This document shows, piece after piece, positions 1 through 8,079 of a stretch of DNA of 15,670 nucleotides (positions within the stretch are counted from its first letter, which is position 1; each line of letters opens with the position of its first letter). A program made the position numbers and the translations under genes. The notes under the pieces were generated by a model. It was not told the origin of the DNA, did not search any database, and worked only from the letters and a program-made list of their open reading frames with translations. The stretch is from Gamarada debralockiae (lineage: Eukaryota; Ascomycota; Leotiomycetes; Helotiales; Hyphodiscaceae), in the NCBI GenBank assembly GCA_002803225.1, contig NXFV01001361.1, forward strand, positions 1-15,670, written 5' to 3'.

Positions 1-19
1 TGACGAATGTCACGTGGGT

Positions 20-67
20 GTTCTTATAATTGTAAGAACCTCGCTTAGATCACATGCACTTGTGATC
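20..67. repeat. Two adjacent short inverted repeats
   Basis: Arms GTTCTTA (20-26) and TAAGAAC (33-39) enclose a 6-bp loop. Arms GATCACA (48-54) and TGTGATC (61-67) enclose another 6-bp loop. A CACGTG palindrome lies just outside at 11-16. Two perfect 7-bp hairpins within 50 bp suggest the end of a transposable element or MITE cut by the window edge, but only one end is visible, so this is inference. Confidence 0.4.
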
Positions 68-624
68 ACCTGGTCGCCCTTCTGAAACCGCCCATGAAAT
101 CGCCCGTGAACCTGCGTTCCTTGTACTTCTGTTACATTGGCCTAGGAGTTCAAAGAAGTTCACATGACTTTTTAAGCGAGAGCGGTGAGAAGGTGGTACC
201 AAAAAAGGTTTTTTGGAAAAATGTTAGTATGACCCGCCATACTCCGTCCACTCCGCCTTTCCAGAATAAACGTTCAAAGTCCACTTTCCTTTCAGTCAAA
301 TTCAGCTGTGGCCCAAACTCGTCACAGCCTTGTGGGCCTCGTTTGGTTGCGAGGTTGTTTCAACTGTTCTGCAACGCCAAGTTGTCTCAAGTAAAGTACG
401 TCACCCCATCACGATTTTTCTCATTGTTTTACTTCACATTCGAATTGTGGGGCGAAGTTGTTCCATGATGCTTCTTTCGTGATTTTTAAAGCTGTGTCGA
501 AGCTCCATCAAGAGGTTGTTGCGACCCCACTTACCCGATTTGGGCGACTTCTGCGGAAGTGGAAATTCCACTTTTGGGGAGCTTTAGTCTCTGTTAGGTC
601 TATTTGCTTTAAGCATGAACTTTC

Positions 625-645
625 AAGGTTGAAGGTTGAAGGTTG
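625..645 (+). repeat. Heptamer tandem repeat AAGGTTG x3
   Basis: Three perfect head-to-tail copies of AAGGTTG, followed by a partial fourth (AAG). It is a short microsatellite in non-coding DNA with no sign of function. Confidence 0.8.
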
Positions 646-1034
646 AAGTTTCGCCTCATCTTTCAGCTGAGTGGGAATTTTTCAGATGTTTGATGCACTG
701 AGCATTTTGTTCCTGTCCGCGGTTCAACTTGCCTCTTCATCAGTGATTTCAAGGATTTCACTTCACTCTTCAATAGCAGAAGTATTATTGATGCAAGTTG
801 AGACATATTGACAATGATCTGGACCAACTATTCAGGTCTTCTGATCCGGGGATAGTACCTCTTCTTGGATTTTGAACCTCGCATCAGATGACAACGATGA
901 AAATAGAAGTTTTCATCACGACCCAAAACAAGAATTTGTCGTCATCTCAGGTTTTGTTGCCAGCCCACCACACCTTGATAGAATTGAGGCTATTTTGAGA
1001 TCATTGTTGGCGACAGTCTGCCGGCGAGATCAAG

Positions 1035-1041
1035 TATATAA
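1035..1041 (+). promoter_or_regulatory. TATA box of the secreted repeat-protein gene
   Basis: TATATAA lies 175 bp upstream of the ATG at 1216 and is followed by a CT-rich stretch where transcription would be expected to start. Motif and spacing suit a strongly expressed or inducible fungal promoter; assignment to this gene is inference. Confidence 0.5.
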
Positions 1042-1215
1042 CATCGTCTTCTCTCCAAGATCCAGTCTCATCCCCATCTCAATTGCAACTTACTCTTTAA
1101 TCCCTCACAGCTGGTCTGAAAATATTCCTTACTATCACAATCATAATCTTTCTTAATTCATACCATATTTACTCCCTTTTAAAATTTCAACTCCGCTTTT
1201 CAACCAACCGCCAAC

Positions 1216-2047
1216 ATGCAGCTCACTATCTCCACCGCTTCCCTCATCCTGCTCTTCTGCACCGCTCTCACGGCCAACGCAGCTCCTCTCGCTACATCAA
1301 ATATTGCCCATCTCGCCATTCGAGAACCTCAAAATGCCAACCCCGCGACTAACAATGGAGGGAGAAATGGTGCTGGGGCCGCAGCTGGAGTAAGCCCCTC
1401 CGTGTATCTCAAGTCCAAGAAGTCAACTTACAATTCCCAGGCAGCAGCGGCAAACAGAAATGGCGGGGGAGCGCCACCAGCACCAGCACCAGCACCAGTA
1501 AGTTTTCATGTAACCATTTAATTGATTTCATATTGATTATGTGTAGGCTGCTCCGGCAAACAACGCCCCGAATACCAACGCACCTGTGAGTTTCTATGAA
1601 TTTCCAAGCGAATAGACACTGATGAAATGTAGGCTGCGCCAGCAAATAACGCCCCAAAGACCAATGCGCCTGTGAGTTTCTATGAATTTGCAAGTGAATA
1701 GATACTGATGAAATGTAGGCTGCGCCAGCAAACAACGCCCCAAATACCAATGCACCTGCGACGAACGCAGCAGCCAATAACAATGCTGCAAACAATCCAG
1801 CGACGAACAACGGAGGAAAAGCTGGAGCCGGAGCTGCGGCAGGTGTAAGTCCTCGACGACTTGATGGTGAAATTCTAGCTCATTTACTTTAGGCCGCTGC
1901 TGCAAACAACAACCCAGCTACAAATAACGGTGGGACCACTGGAGCTGGGGCCGGCGCAGGCGTAAGTTCTCCTTTCTGGCTAGTGAATTCATAACTGATG
2001 ATTGATCATAATAGGCTGCCGCTGCTGGTCGGAAACCTGGGAACTAA
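1216..2047 (+). CDS. Secreted Ala/Asn/Gly-rich repeat protein, 7 exons
   Basis: The start ATG sits in a good context (GCCAACATGC) and opens a classic signal peptide: a hydrophobic core LILLFCTAL, then cleavage near ANA-AP around residues 22-23. Proposed exons are 1216-1389, 1441-1497, 1547-1585, 1633-1671, 1719-1844, 1893-1961 and 2015-2047, giving 178 aa. All six introns (47-53 bp) are phase 0, and every exon after the first begins with an Ala codon. The mature protein is low complexity and has no Cys. NPATNNGGxxGAGAxAG occurs three times (ends of exons 1, 5 and 6), and an AAPANNAPNTNAP-type unit three times (exons 3, 4 and start of 5). Intron 1390-1440 (GTAAGC...CAG) is 51 bp and free of stops, so a model that retains it gains 17 residues rich in Ser, Lys and Tyr, unlike the rest. 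The function is unknown; a disordered wall-associated or secreted protein is the natural guess. I recognise no named family. Confidence 0.78.
1547..1757 (+). repeat. 86-bp exon-plus-intron tandem repeat, 2.5 copies
   Basis: Unit 1 (1547-1632) is a 39-bp exon plus a 47-bp intron. Unit 2 (1633-1718) has exactly the same layout. A third copy of the exon part (1719-1757) opens the next exon. The two introns differ at 3 of 47 positions and the two exons at 7 of 39. Because the units are phase 0 and contain complete splice signals, each duplication adds 13 residues without disturbing the frame. Confidence 0.92.
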
Positions 2048-2238
2048 AGTAGTCGCGCACTTGTATTTATAGCCTAGGCCGGACAGTGCTTCTGGCTGGG
2101 TCTATAGTGTATGAATATAACATGTCATGATACCAACGTTAAACACTCATGAGTGCTTTCCTTGTCCTTCATTCCACCTCTTCTTAAAGTTGCCACACTC
2201 ATGTGCAATAAAAGAGCTCTCAAACCGAGCGTTAGCCT

Positions 2239-3471
2239 TCAATACCGTCCCTCTCCTGTAGCTGAGGGTGATTTCTCACTGAGCTTCGAATCGATCGTCG
2301 GCATCGCAGTCGTGCCAGACAGATTTATTATTATCGGACTACCAAACCGACTACTCGTAGCTCGTTCCACCTGTTCCGCATAATCTCTCACCTCCATGCT
2401 AGCTTCCTCTATTTCACTCCGTTCGTGTGCTTGCTGGCTTTGTGCAGCTTCTCTTGCCAGATGCGCTCTTTGCTCAATCTCCGAAGCCAGATCCTTCACC
2501 TTGTCACCAAAACTCGATTCCAGTCGTTCAGCTCGCTCCGCATATTCCTTAACGCCTCTACTAGCATCTTCAGAAATATGCTCTTTACGTTCTTGCAAAT
2601 CTCTCGCTACCTCTCGCGCCAGATTCGCCTTGTGGCCTATCTCCGAAGCCAGGTCCTTTACCCTGCTGCCAAATCCAGACTCTAACTCTTTGAACTTCTC
2701 GCTCAAACCTTCAGCAGTTGTTCGGGGAAGTGGCAAACCGGCAGGTTTGGTGGCCATGGGCTCAACTTGCTGCATTCCTTTCCGCGCAGAGCTAAATCCT
2801 GCAAAGCGATCGGGTGTGCTAGCTTCCAGGTCCATCTTGACCTCTTCATACATATTCTCGACCATAGCAACAACTCCGTAAAGATCGAGATCACAGTTCG
2901 GACGACTGAAGTCACGCTCTCGCTGCTCGATGAACTCGCGAACCCGCTTCCATTCCGTTTGATAGTATTTGAGCCGATTCGGCAAGCCTGATCCTTTGAG
3001 GAATGTCAATACACCGGCAATTACTGTATTGATGGCCCCAAAGACAGTAACTGCAGAGCGACTCGCCCCAGCTGCTCCCATGGCTGTCAAAGCTGCTGCA
3101 ACAACGATCTGCAGCCCCAGGCATCCGTTGATGAGCCAGGAAAAGTATTTGTAGCCCATCTTCGCAGTCTGCTCGTTGTGTACGACGCGTGCGTAAATTC
3201 CAAGATTTGGTGCTGGGCGGCCTCCAGAGTGGAAATTTGAGAGTGCCATTGATGGGTGCGACGTAATACCAGTGAGGTGACGAAAGAGGTTTAATTGGTC
3301 ATCTGGGGCTATTTCAGGCCGCCCATTGTGATCAATTTGAACGCGTGGTAACTGGGGAGTCTGGTGTTCGGGGGGAGTGAAGCTGGGCTGTGATCTGCCT
3401 TGCTCCATGTCTTTGTCGGTGGATTTTCCGCGCGAGAAGATCATCTGTGCTAGATTCTTGATGTTGTTCAT
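2239..3471 (-). CDS. SLATT-domain (fungal type) two-TM protein with coiled-coil tail
   Basis: This is a single-exon frame of 410 aa. I start it at the ATG at 3471 (context AAACAAAAATGAAC); the frame runs 16 codons further upstream but has only a TTG there. Residues 1-90 are polar and probably disordered. Residues ~92-215 match the fungal SLATT pattern: YARVVHNEQTAKMGYKYFSW, two membrane helices at ~113-134 and ~138-158, then FLKGSGLPNRLKYYQTEWKR and a helical segment ending EENMYEEVKMDLEA-like. SLATT (SMODS- and SLOG-associating 2TM) domains are predicted membrane effectors in bacterial nucleotide-signalling conflict systems; fungal stand-alone versions are widespread and of unknown role. Residues 263-370 are two 54-residue copies of an amphipathic coiled-coil module (LESxFGxxVKDLASEI...). 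The gene is convergent with the secreted-protein gene (191 bp between stops). Family call is confident; function is open. Confidence 0.9.
   Translation of the reverse strand: MNNIKNLAQMIFSRGKSTDKDMEQGRSQPSFTPPEHQTPQLPRVQIDHNGRPEIAPDDQLNLFRHLTGITSHPSMALSNFHSGGRPAPNLGIYARVVHNEQTAKMGYKYFSWLINGCLGLQIVVAAALTAMGAAGASRSAVTVFGAINTVIAGVLTFLKGSGLPNRLKYYQTEWKRVREFIEQRERDFSRPNCDLDLYGVVAMVENMYEEVKMDLEASTPDRFAGFSSARKGMQQVEPMATKPAGLPLPRTTAEGLSEKFKELESGFGSRVKDLASEIGHKANLAREVARDLQERKEHISEDASRGVKEYAERAERLESSFGDKVKDLASEIEQRAHLAREAAQSQQAHERSEIEEASMEVRDYAEQVERATSSRFGSPIIINLSGTTAMPTIDSKLSEKSPSATGEGRY
2362..2685 (-). repeat. Tandem duplication of a 162-bp coding module
   Basis: Codons for residues 263-316 (2524-2685) and 317-370 (2362-2523) encode two adjacent 54-residue modules. 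Both share LESxFG, VKDLASEI, LARE and a late EYAER/DYAEQ motif. Several hydrophobic heptad positions are kept while charged positions differ, consistent with an old in-frame duplication extending a coiled coil. Confidence 0.85.
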
Positions 3472-4058
3472 TTTTGTTTGAGCGATTCTGGGACGAAAAC
3501 AAACGCAAAATTGCTTCAAAAAAGATGTGGATTACGGAGGAAAGAAATACCAGAAAAAATCAGACGAACAGGAATTGGATTTTGGGAAACTTTCTTACAA
3601 ATGATGAGCGAGTTTGGGTAGTCGCTGGATCACTGTTGTGTACGCGATGCTCATTCGTAATACCAACAGAGCCTTTATCTCGGAATGCGACTGTAGTAGC
3701 ACTGGAGTCCGTAGTCACTTAACTTTATTTGTAGAAAGATCAGATTAACTTCGGGAGCCTATGCCACTCCCGGGCCAATCCGTGCCCATCATGCTTGTGA
3801 GTGGTCACCATTGCTGGCGCCAGATCTGCCAGATGTCGATCATTTTCCCCCACACGGCTGGCGCGCGAACTACTCCGGGACTTTTGCTTCGGACGAAAGA
3901 ATGCCACCATCAGACCTTGTGAAAATCCGCACTTCACACTTGATTCAAGGACTTCGATTACGATCTATCTGGCCTATTCGGCAGCCCTCCAACTCGTTCT
4001 CGGTGGCTGGAATGAGTAATATGTTGAACAGGGTATTCACGTTGATTTCTGGTGTCCT
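3472..4058. other. Intergenic: SLATT-gene promoter and monooxygenase 3' flank
   Basis: The stretch lies between two minus-strand genes, so it holds the 5' region of the SLATT gene (right next to 3471) and the 3' flank of the monooxygenase. I see no supported gene: the 65-codon minus frame at 3740-3937 and the plus frames at 3801-4089 have no protein-like pattern. The leader just before the SLATT ATG is purine-rich on the coding strand. No clear TATA box is evident. Confidence 0.5.
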
Positions 4059-5481
4059 TCACAGCTGTGCCTGTATTTTATTGCCATGATACACAGACGC
4101 ATGCAATGGCGGCATCGGCGGTAGTTCCGGAATGTCCAGCTCCTCCTCCTTCAACAACTGCTCAGCATCATATCCAAACAGCCAATCCTTCCTCGGCGTA
4201 TATGCCCAGAATATGGGATTATCCTTCCAGTCTTTCGACATCAAGCGATCTCGTTCTTCTCGATCAGGTCCATCATAAAGATGCAGCCAATCCTGATGAA
4301 TCCTCGTATTCGCGGTTATTGCAGCCGCTCGCGGTAGACGCTGTTTTTCGTAGGCATTCAATGCATCCGGGATATTGTCATAATAGGCCAAGGCAGCTCG
4401 TAGAGTTCCAGCATCTTCGGTCGCTTGGGCTGCTCCTTGGGCGAGGTAGGGAAGCATGGGATGACATGAATCGCCCAGGAGGACGGTCTTGCCACTTGGA
4501 TGAACCCAGCGGTTGAGAGGGTGGAGATCGCACATCTTCCACTTCAGAAACTGAAGATTGTCAGGATGAGCCGTAGAATCTTAAAAATCAACTTACCTCT
4601 CCCGCCAATGCACAAAGTTTCTGCACAGGTGAGCACCAGCCCTCGAATCTCTTTACCAGCTCAGCATTATCTGCAGTCACGAGCCAATCGTCCTCGCCTA
4701 ATGACTTCCCATGCGAGGTCGACTTTACAGAACAACAGACAATCATGTTGTAAAGCTCTCCGCCACGTAGAGGATATCCCACGAAATGACCTTCCGGACC
4801 AGTCCATGTATTAGACCGAGGTTCAGTCATCAGGTGCTCGAGCTCCGGATCTCCCATAAGCCCTGCTGACGGTATCAAGATACGATACGCAACATCTCCA
4901 GTGTCAACAGCCTTGGCTGGCGCCCCATTGATGGCTTCTCTTGCAATGCTCTTGATGCCATCCGCCGCAACAACTAGATCACCATCGTACCACGTCCCAT
5001 CCTCAGTCTTCACCTTAGGAGCTTCGAAATCATATTCAACGACTTTAGCTCCTGTCTTAACCATGATTCCCTTCTTCTCTTTAGCAGTCTTCAGTAGTAA
5101 ATTCAAAAGATCGGCTCTATGCAGGAAGTAATACGGTGCTCCATACTCTTTCTCAACATCGCCGAAGGACACGTCGAGAAGTTCCCTGCCGTCTTTCCAG
5201 TCGAGAAATCTGTTGCCACGAGAGACTTCTTTCTTGATGGTGCTGAAATCTACACCCCAGCGGAGACTGAGGCGAGAGGAATTTGGTGGTACTCGAATTC
5301 CTGCGCCGACCTAAGGTATGTCAGTAAGTCAAAAGTTATGTTTGGAGAGGGATCGGAATACTTCGCCGAACTCGGTTACTGCGTCCAGCACAAGTATTTG
5401 ATGGCCATCTTCTGCTAGCGCGAGAGCAGCTTCCAGACCTCCTATTCCGGCGCCGACTATTACGATGTTGAGAGACTTCAT
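4059..5481 (-). CDS. FAD-dependent monooxygenase, salicylate hydroxylase-like
   Basis: Three exons (5481-5362, 5310-4597, 4550-4059), joined in phase 0 across introns of 51 and 46 bp with CTGAC branch sites, give 441 aa. The group A flavoprotein landmarks are all present. The N-terminal Rossmann GAGIGG is at residues 10-15, with an acidic residue (D33) at the end of strand 2 (VLDA). GEVGAGIRVPPNSSRLSLRW spans the first junction at ~39-58. The Arg of FLHRADL is at ~105. The DG motif DLVVAADGIKS is at 151-161. The GD motif LLGDSCHPMLPYLAQGA is at ~302-318. Such enzymes use FAD, NAD(P)H and O2 to hydroxylate, often decarboxylatively, aromatic acids; the substrate cannot be read from sequence. 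Length is normal for the family and nothing looks broken. The C-terminus ends AQL, at best a weak peroxisomal signal. It could serve aromatic catabolism or secondary metabolism. Confidence 0.92.
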
Positions 5482-5874
5482 ATTTTTGGATATACAGTAT
5501 ATTGGTGATTTGAGGAAGGAGAAGTGACTACTTCTTTGACATTTTAAAAGCCTTCTCCAACGGTTTTGGAGATATGTGAGGTCATCGGGTGTAGAATGGA
5601 ATAAAGTGAGATCAGCGTGCGGGGGCGGGGTAAGCACGCACATGAGAAGGTGTACTATAGCAAGCACTCGCCGGCTACTTGGTTCCGAGAAAATTGGGGA
5701 AGATGTTCTTAAGAGGTACATGTGCGGAGGCACAGTGCAAAAGATCAGGCCTCTGCAGCATTTTAAGATCTTTTAGCAAGAGCTAGCGGGGTTGATCTGA
5801 TTCTGACCACAACGAGGGTTCGTAGCGCGTTGACTATTTCAACAATGTCAAGATCATTGATCTATTAGAGACTG
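5482..5874. other. Intergenic: promoter of the monooxygenase gene
   Basis: This 393-bp stretch separates the monooxygenase start from the stop of the upstream Nudix gene, both on the minus strand. On the coding strand a CCAAT (5501-5505) is followed by a perfect 13-bp AT palindrome, ATATAC-A-GTATAT (5490-5502), only 9 bp before the ATG. That is very close for a TATA element, so the leader would be extremely short if it is used. No gene is visible. Confidence 0.45.
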
Positions 5875-7027
5875 CTAAAGCTTCGCATCTTTCGCAGCAG
5901 CCTTTTCTTCATCCAAAATATCCTGCCGTAACCTCACCTCCACATTTCTTGGACCTTCTTTACTAAACTTCACCAAAACGACTCTCTTCTCATCTCCTCT
6001 CCTCCCACTACCCTTCAATTCTGGACCCGGCTTATCAAGTGCAAGCACACTCCTTCCATCACTCTTCCGCATCAACAGTCCAACAGGACTCATGACTTTA
6101 TCCGCCCATTTCACACCCTTCCCATCTCCGTCTCCGTTCAAGAACTCTACCACACCGTCTCTTTGCCTCTGTAACTCCTCCGTTGAAAGATTCGACGATG
6201 ATGAAACATCGAGGAAAGGAGAAAGGAGGGACATCAAATAGAACTGAGGTGGAAAGAGTATGATGTCGTTTCGCATCGCTTGATCCAACCACTCTTGACA
6301 GCTCGCAAATAGAGCCGCAGTATGTTCCAGCCCGCCATCCGATGTAGGAACCGGTATCACCGTTTCAGAAGAGATGTTCTTTGCGGAGGTTTGAGTGAGG
6401 GGTAGGAAATATATATACATCTGAGTCGTAAATCGTTTCGGTATATTCGTAGGAGTGATCCAGCGCGTAAATGGCAATAAAGATTCTGGATTCTCATCAG
6501 ATTTCCCTCCACCCTTTCCCATCTGTTAGAAGTCACATACCTGAATCCACAACGCCACCCTGCTCATTAACCCAATCTGCAAATCTAACTTTTCCAGAAT
6601 GTATATCTTTCCGCGCCTTCTCTCGTACATCTTCAGATACTTCTAATATGGCGTCACTGCCATCATTCACCTTGGCTAGTAATATCCCGCTTTCTTCAAA
6701 ACATTCTCGGATTGCACCTAATCTATATTCTGGGCCGTCTATATGTCGCCTAGGGTCTGTTGGGGAGGGAATGTCGCCGTCTTGAGAGGCGGAGAGGTTG
6801 CCACCTGGGAAGACGTGCGCGGAGGGGAAGGAGCTTGAGGTTCGGACGCGGTGGAGGAGGAGGATTTGGTTGGTGGGGGAGATGAGGAGGATACTAGTGA
6901 TGCGTTAACGAAGGCACAGGAAGAGGATACGGAAGTAATACCTGGCGCTGGGTCGAGGTTCTGCAGCAGTCTTCTTTGGCTTGCTTCCTGAAGACATGTA
7001 TTGCTTCTCTAGAGCTGGAGGTGCCAT
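5875..7027 (-). CDS. NUDT19-like Nudix hydrolase, probable peroxisomal CoA diphosphatase
   Basis: Exons 7027-6942, 6893-6541 and 6485-5875 (introns 48 and 55 bp) give 349 aa. Exon 1 encodes a basic, Pro-rich leader. The Nudix fold begins at ILLISPTNQILLLHRV (~30-45), followed by HVFPGGN (55-61) and the Nudix helix AIRECFEESGILLA (89-102), whose REcfEESG fits the REUxEExGU core. The insertion between FPGG and the helix is longer than in a classical Nudix box, as in NUDT19/RP2p proteins. After the second junction comes ESLLPFTRWITP..PKRFTTQMYIYFLP, the conserved C-terminal half of that family. The protein ends AKL, a canonical PTS1, so the likely role is hydrolysis of CoA or acyl-CoA inside peroxisomes. 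For intron 2 I chose the acceptor at 6486: the nearer AG at 6523 would leave an 18-bp intron and break the frame. Confidence 0.88.
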
Positions 7028-8079
7028 CTTTGGTACCAATCCTGTGCCGAACGAGAGTGGATATGGGTGAGGACTATGAGAGGTGCTGGCAGATCGAACT
7101 ACGTCAAGTTGAACGGTGCGCGGTCGGATCCTAAAAGGGGTTGAGTTCTTAAAATATACTTGAACAGTATCACCTCGAATTGATTGCCTCCTCAACACGC
7201 ACTGAAAATGATTGAGAGTCATTGAACGACATTGGAGCAAGTCTTTCGTCGTGGATTACTGAGTGGGTATCGAATTCGCGGGGCACATTGCCGTTTCCGA
7301 AAGGTCTGGGGAAGCCGAGGTCGAATTTAGGGTCTCTTTCGCTATCTCATGACAGCCTCATGTCGAGTCAAATGCAGCTGCACTGAAGATCAATCCAAAT
7401 GCGCCGTGTAGAACCTCTTCAAACCTCCAGTTTGAACTCTTTGACTTCACAAAATTGAGCGACAGATACATGGCCAGATAAATCCGCACCTACCGTCATT
7501 GTATCAGCTTTCCACTAGGCCTGCTTAATCATCGCCTTTTCCCTCCTAACCGTACCCTACTTTCCTCGAGAGGCAAGACCTCTGCGACCTCTCATGGAAT
7601 GTGGGAGCTATTGCTCGACTATGGCGGAAGAGCAAACCCGAGAGTTTTTTAATGAGACTTCGTATTCCTAATTCTCTGCCTTGAATGTAACCCACGCAAT
7701 ATCTGTGGAATCAAAAAAGTCTATTCCAGGACTTGTCGATAGCCTTGCGGCGCAAAAAACTGATAGGACACCAACAGCTCGGTTCGCTACCTTTTTAGAC
7801 TTCCCCTTGTTTATTCTTCCTATTCAATTGGTTGGTTCATGTACATGGATGCAGTTGCTTATGCAGCTCACCTGAAGCATCAACGCGTTTTGGTGTTTCA
7901 AGATGTTTAAATAATGTACTCAGCCTCGTCAACCTGCGTGTTGGCGGCGCAGCCCCATTAATCCTGTCACAATATATAAAGGTAGGACGCAGGATGTATC
8001 TCGTTCAATTCACGATGCCCTCATCAGAGAAAACGCAGCGTCTCCCAACACCCCTTCCGACCCCTCCATCGCCGGCAAG
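7028..8079. other. Long intergenic region between divergent genes
   Basis: It holds the upstream region of the Nudix gene (right of 7027) and of the small gene that follows. No complete gene is visible. A short frame from the ATG at 7621 (MAEEQTREFF...) and an in-frame, C-ending open stretch from ~7986 to 8079 may be 5' exons of the next gene (see findings). A TATATAAA lies at 7973-7980. Otherwise I see nothing structured. Confidence 0.45.
7973..7980 (+). promoter_or_regulatory. TATA-like box before the small Cys-tail gene
   Basis: TATATAAA lies 100 bp upstream of the first in-frame ATG at 8080. It fits a core promoter for that gene if translation starts at 8080. If the gene instead has an upstream exon, this motif lies at the 3' end of its intron and is coincidental. 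Confidence 0.35.

Larger units (their letters stand above)
1..1215. other. Non-coding left flank and promoter region
   Basis: No convincing gene is visible on either strand. The open frames at 94-468 and 458-646 have no recognisable protein pattern and no supporting splice structure. The stretch holds two adjacent hairpin-forming inverted repeats (20-67), a perfect 17-bp palindrome (557-573, arms AAGTGGAA/TTCCACTT), a three-copy heptamer (625-645) and a TATA box (1035-1041). The last ~170 bp before the ATG at 1216 are pyrimidine-rich, as is usual for a fungal 5' leader. Confidence 0.6.

Noticed and set aside
94..468. 124-codon ATG frame in the left flank
   Set aside because: No domain, signal peptide or repeat is recognisable. 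Composition is not coding-like and no splice partners are seen.
1409..1905. Long minus-strand open frames antisense to the secreted repeat gene
   Set aside because: They run across exons and introns of the repeat gene alike and simply reflect its repeated, stop-poor composition. They have no plausible ATG context or protein pattern of their own.
2396..2881. 161-codon plus-strand frame antisense to the SLATT gene
   Set aside because: It mirrors the coiled-coil codons of the minus-strand gene, is rich in Ser/Leu/Arg as expected for such a shadow, and starts without ATG support.
3472..3519. Sixteen-codon N-terminal extension of the SLATT protein
   Set aside because: The frame is open, but its first codon is TTG. 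The ATG at 3471 has an excellent fungal start context.
6522..6540. 18-bp intron in the Nudix gene ending at the TAACAG near 6523
   Set aside because: It is too short to splice and puts the next exon out of frame. The AG at 6486 gives a 55-bp intron and restores the family motif.
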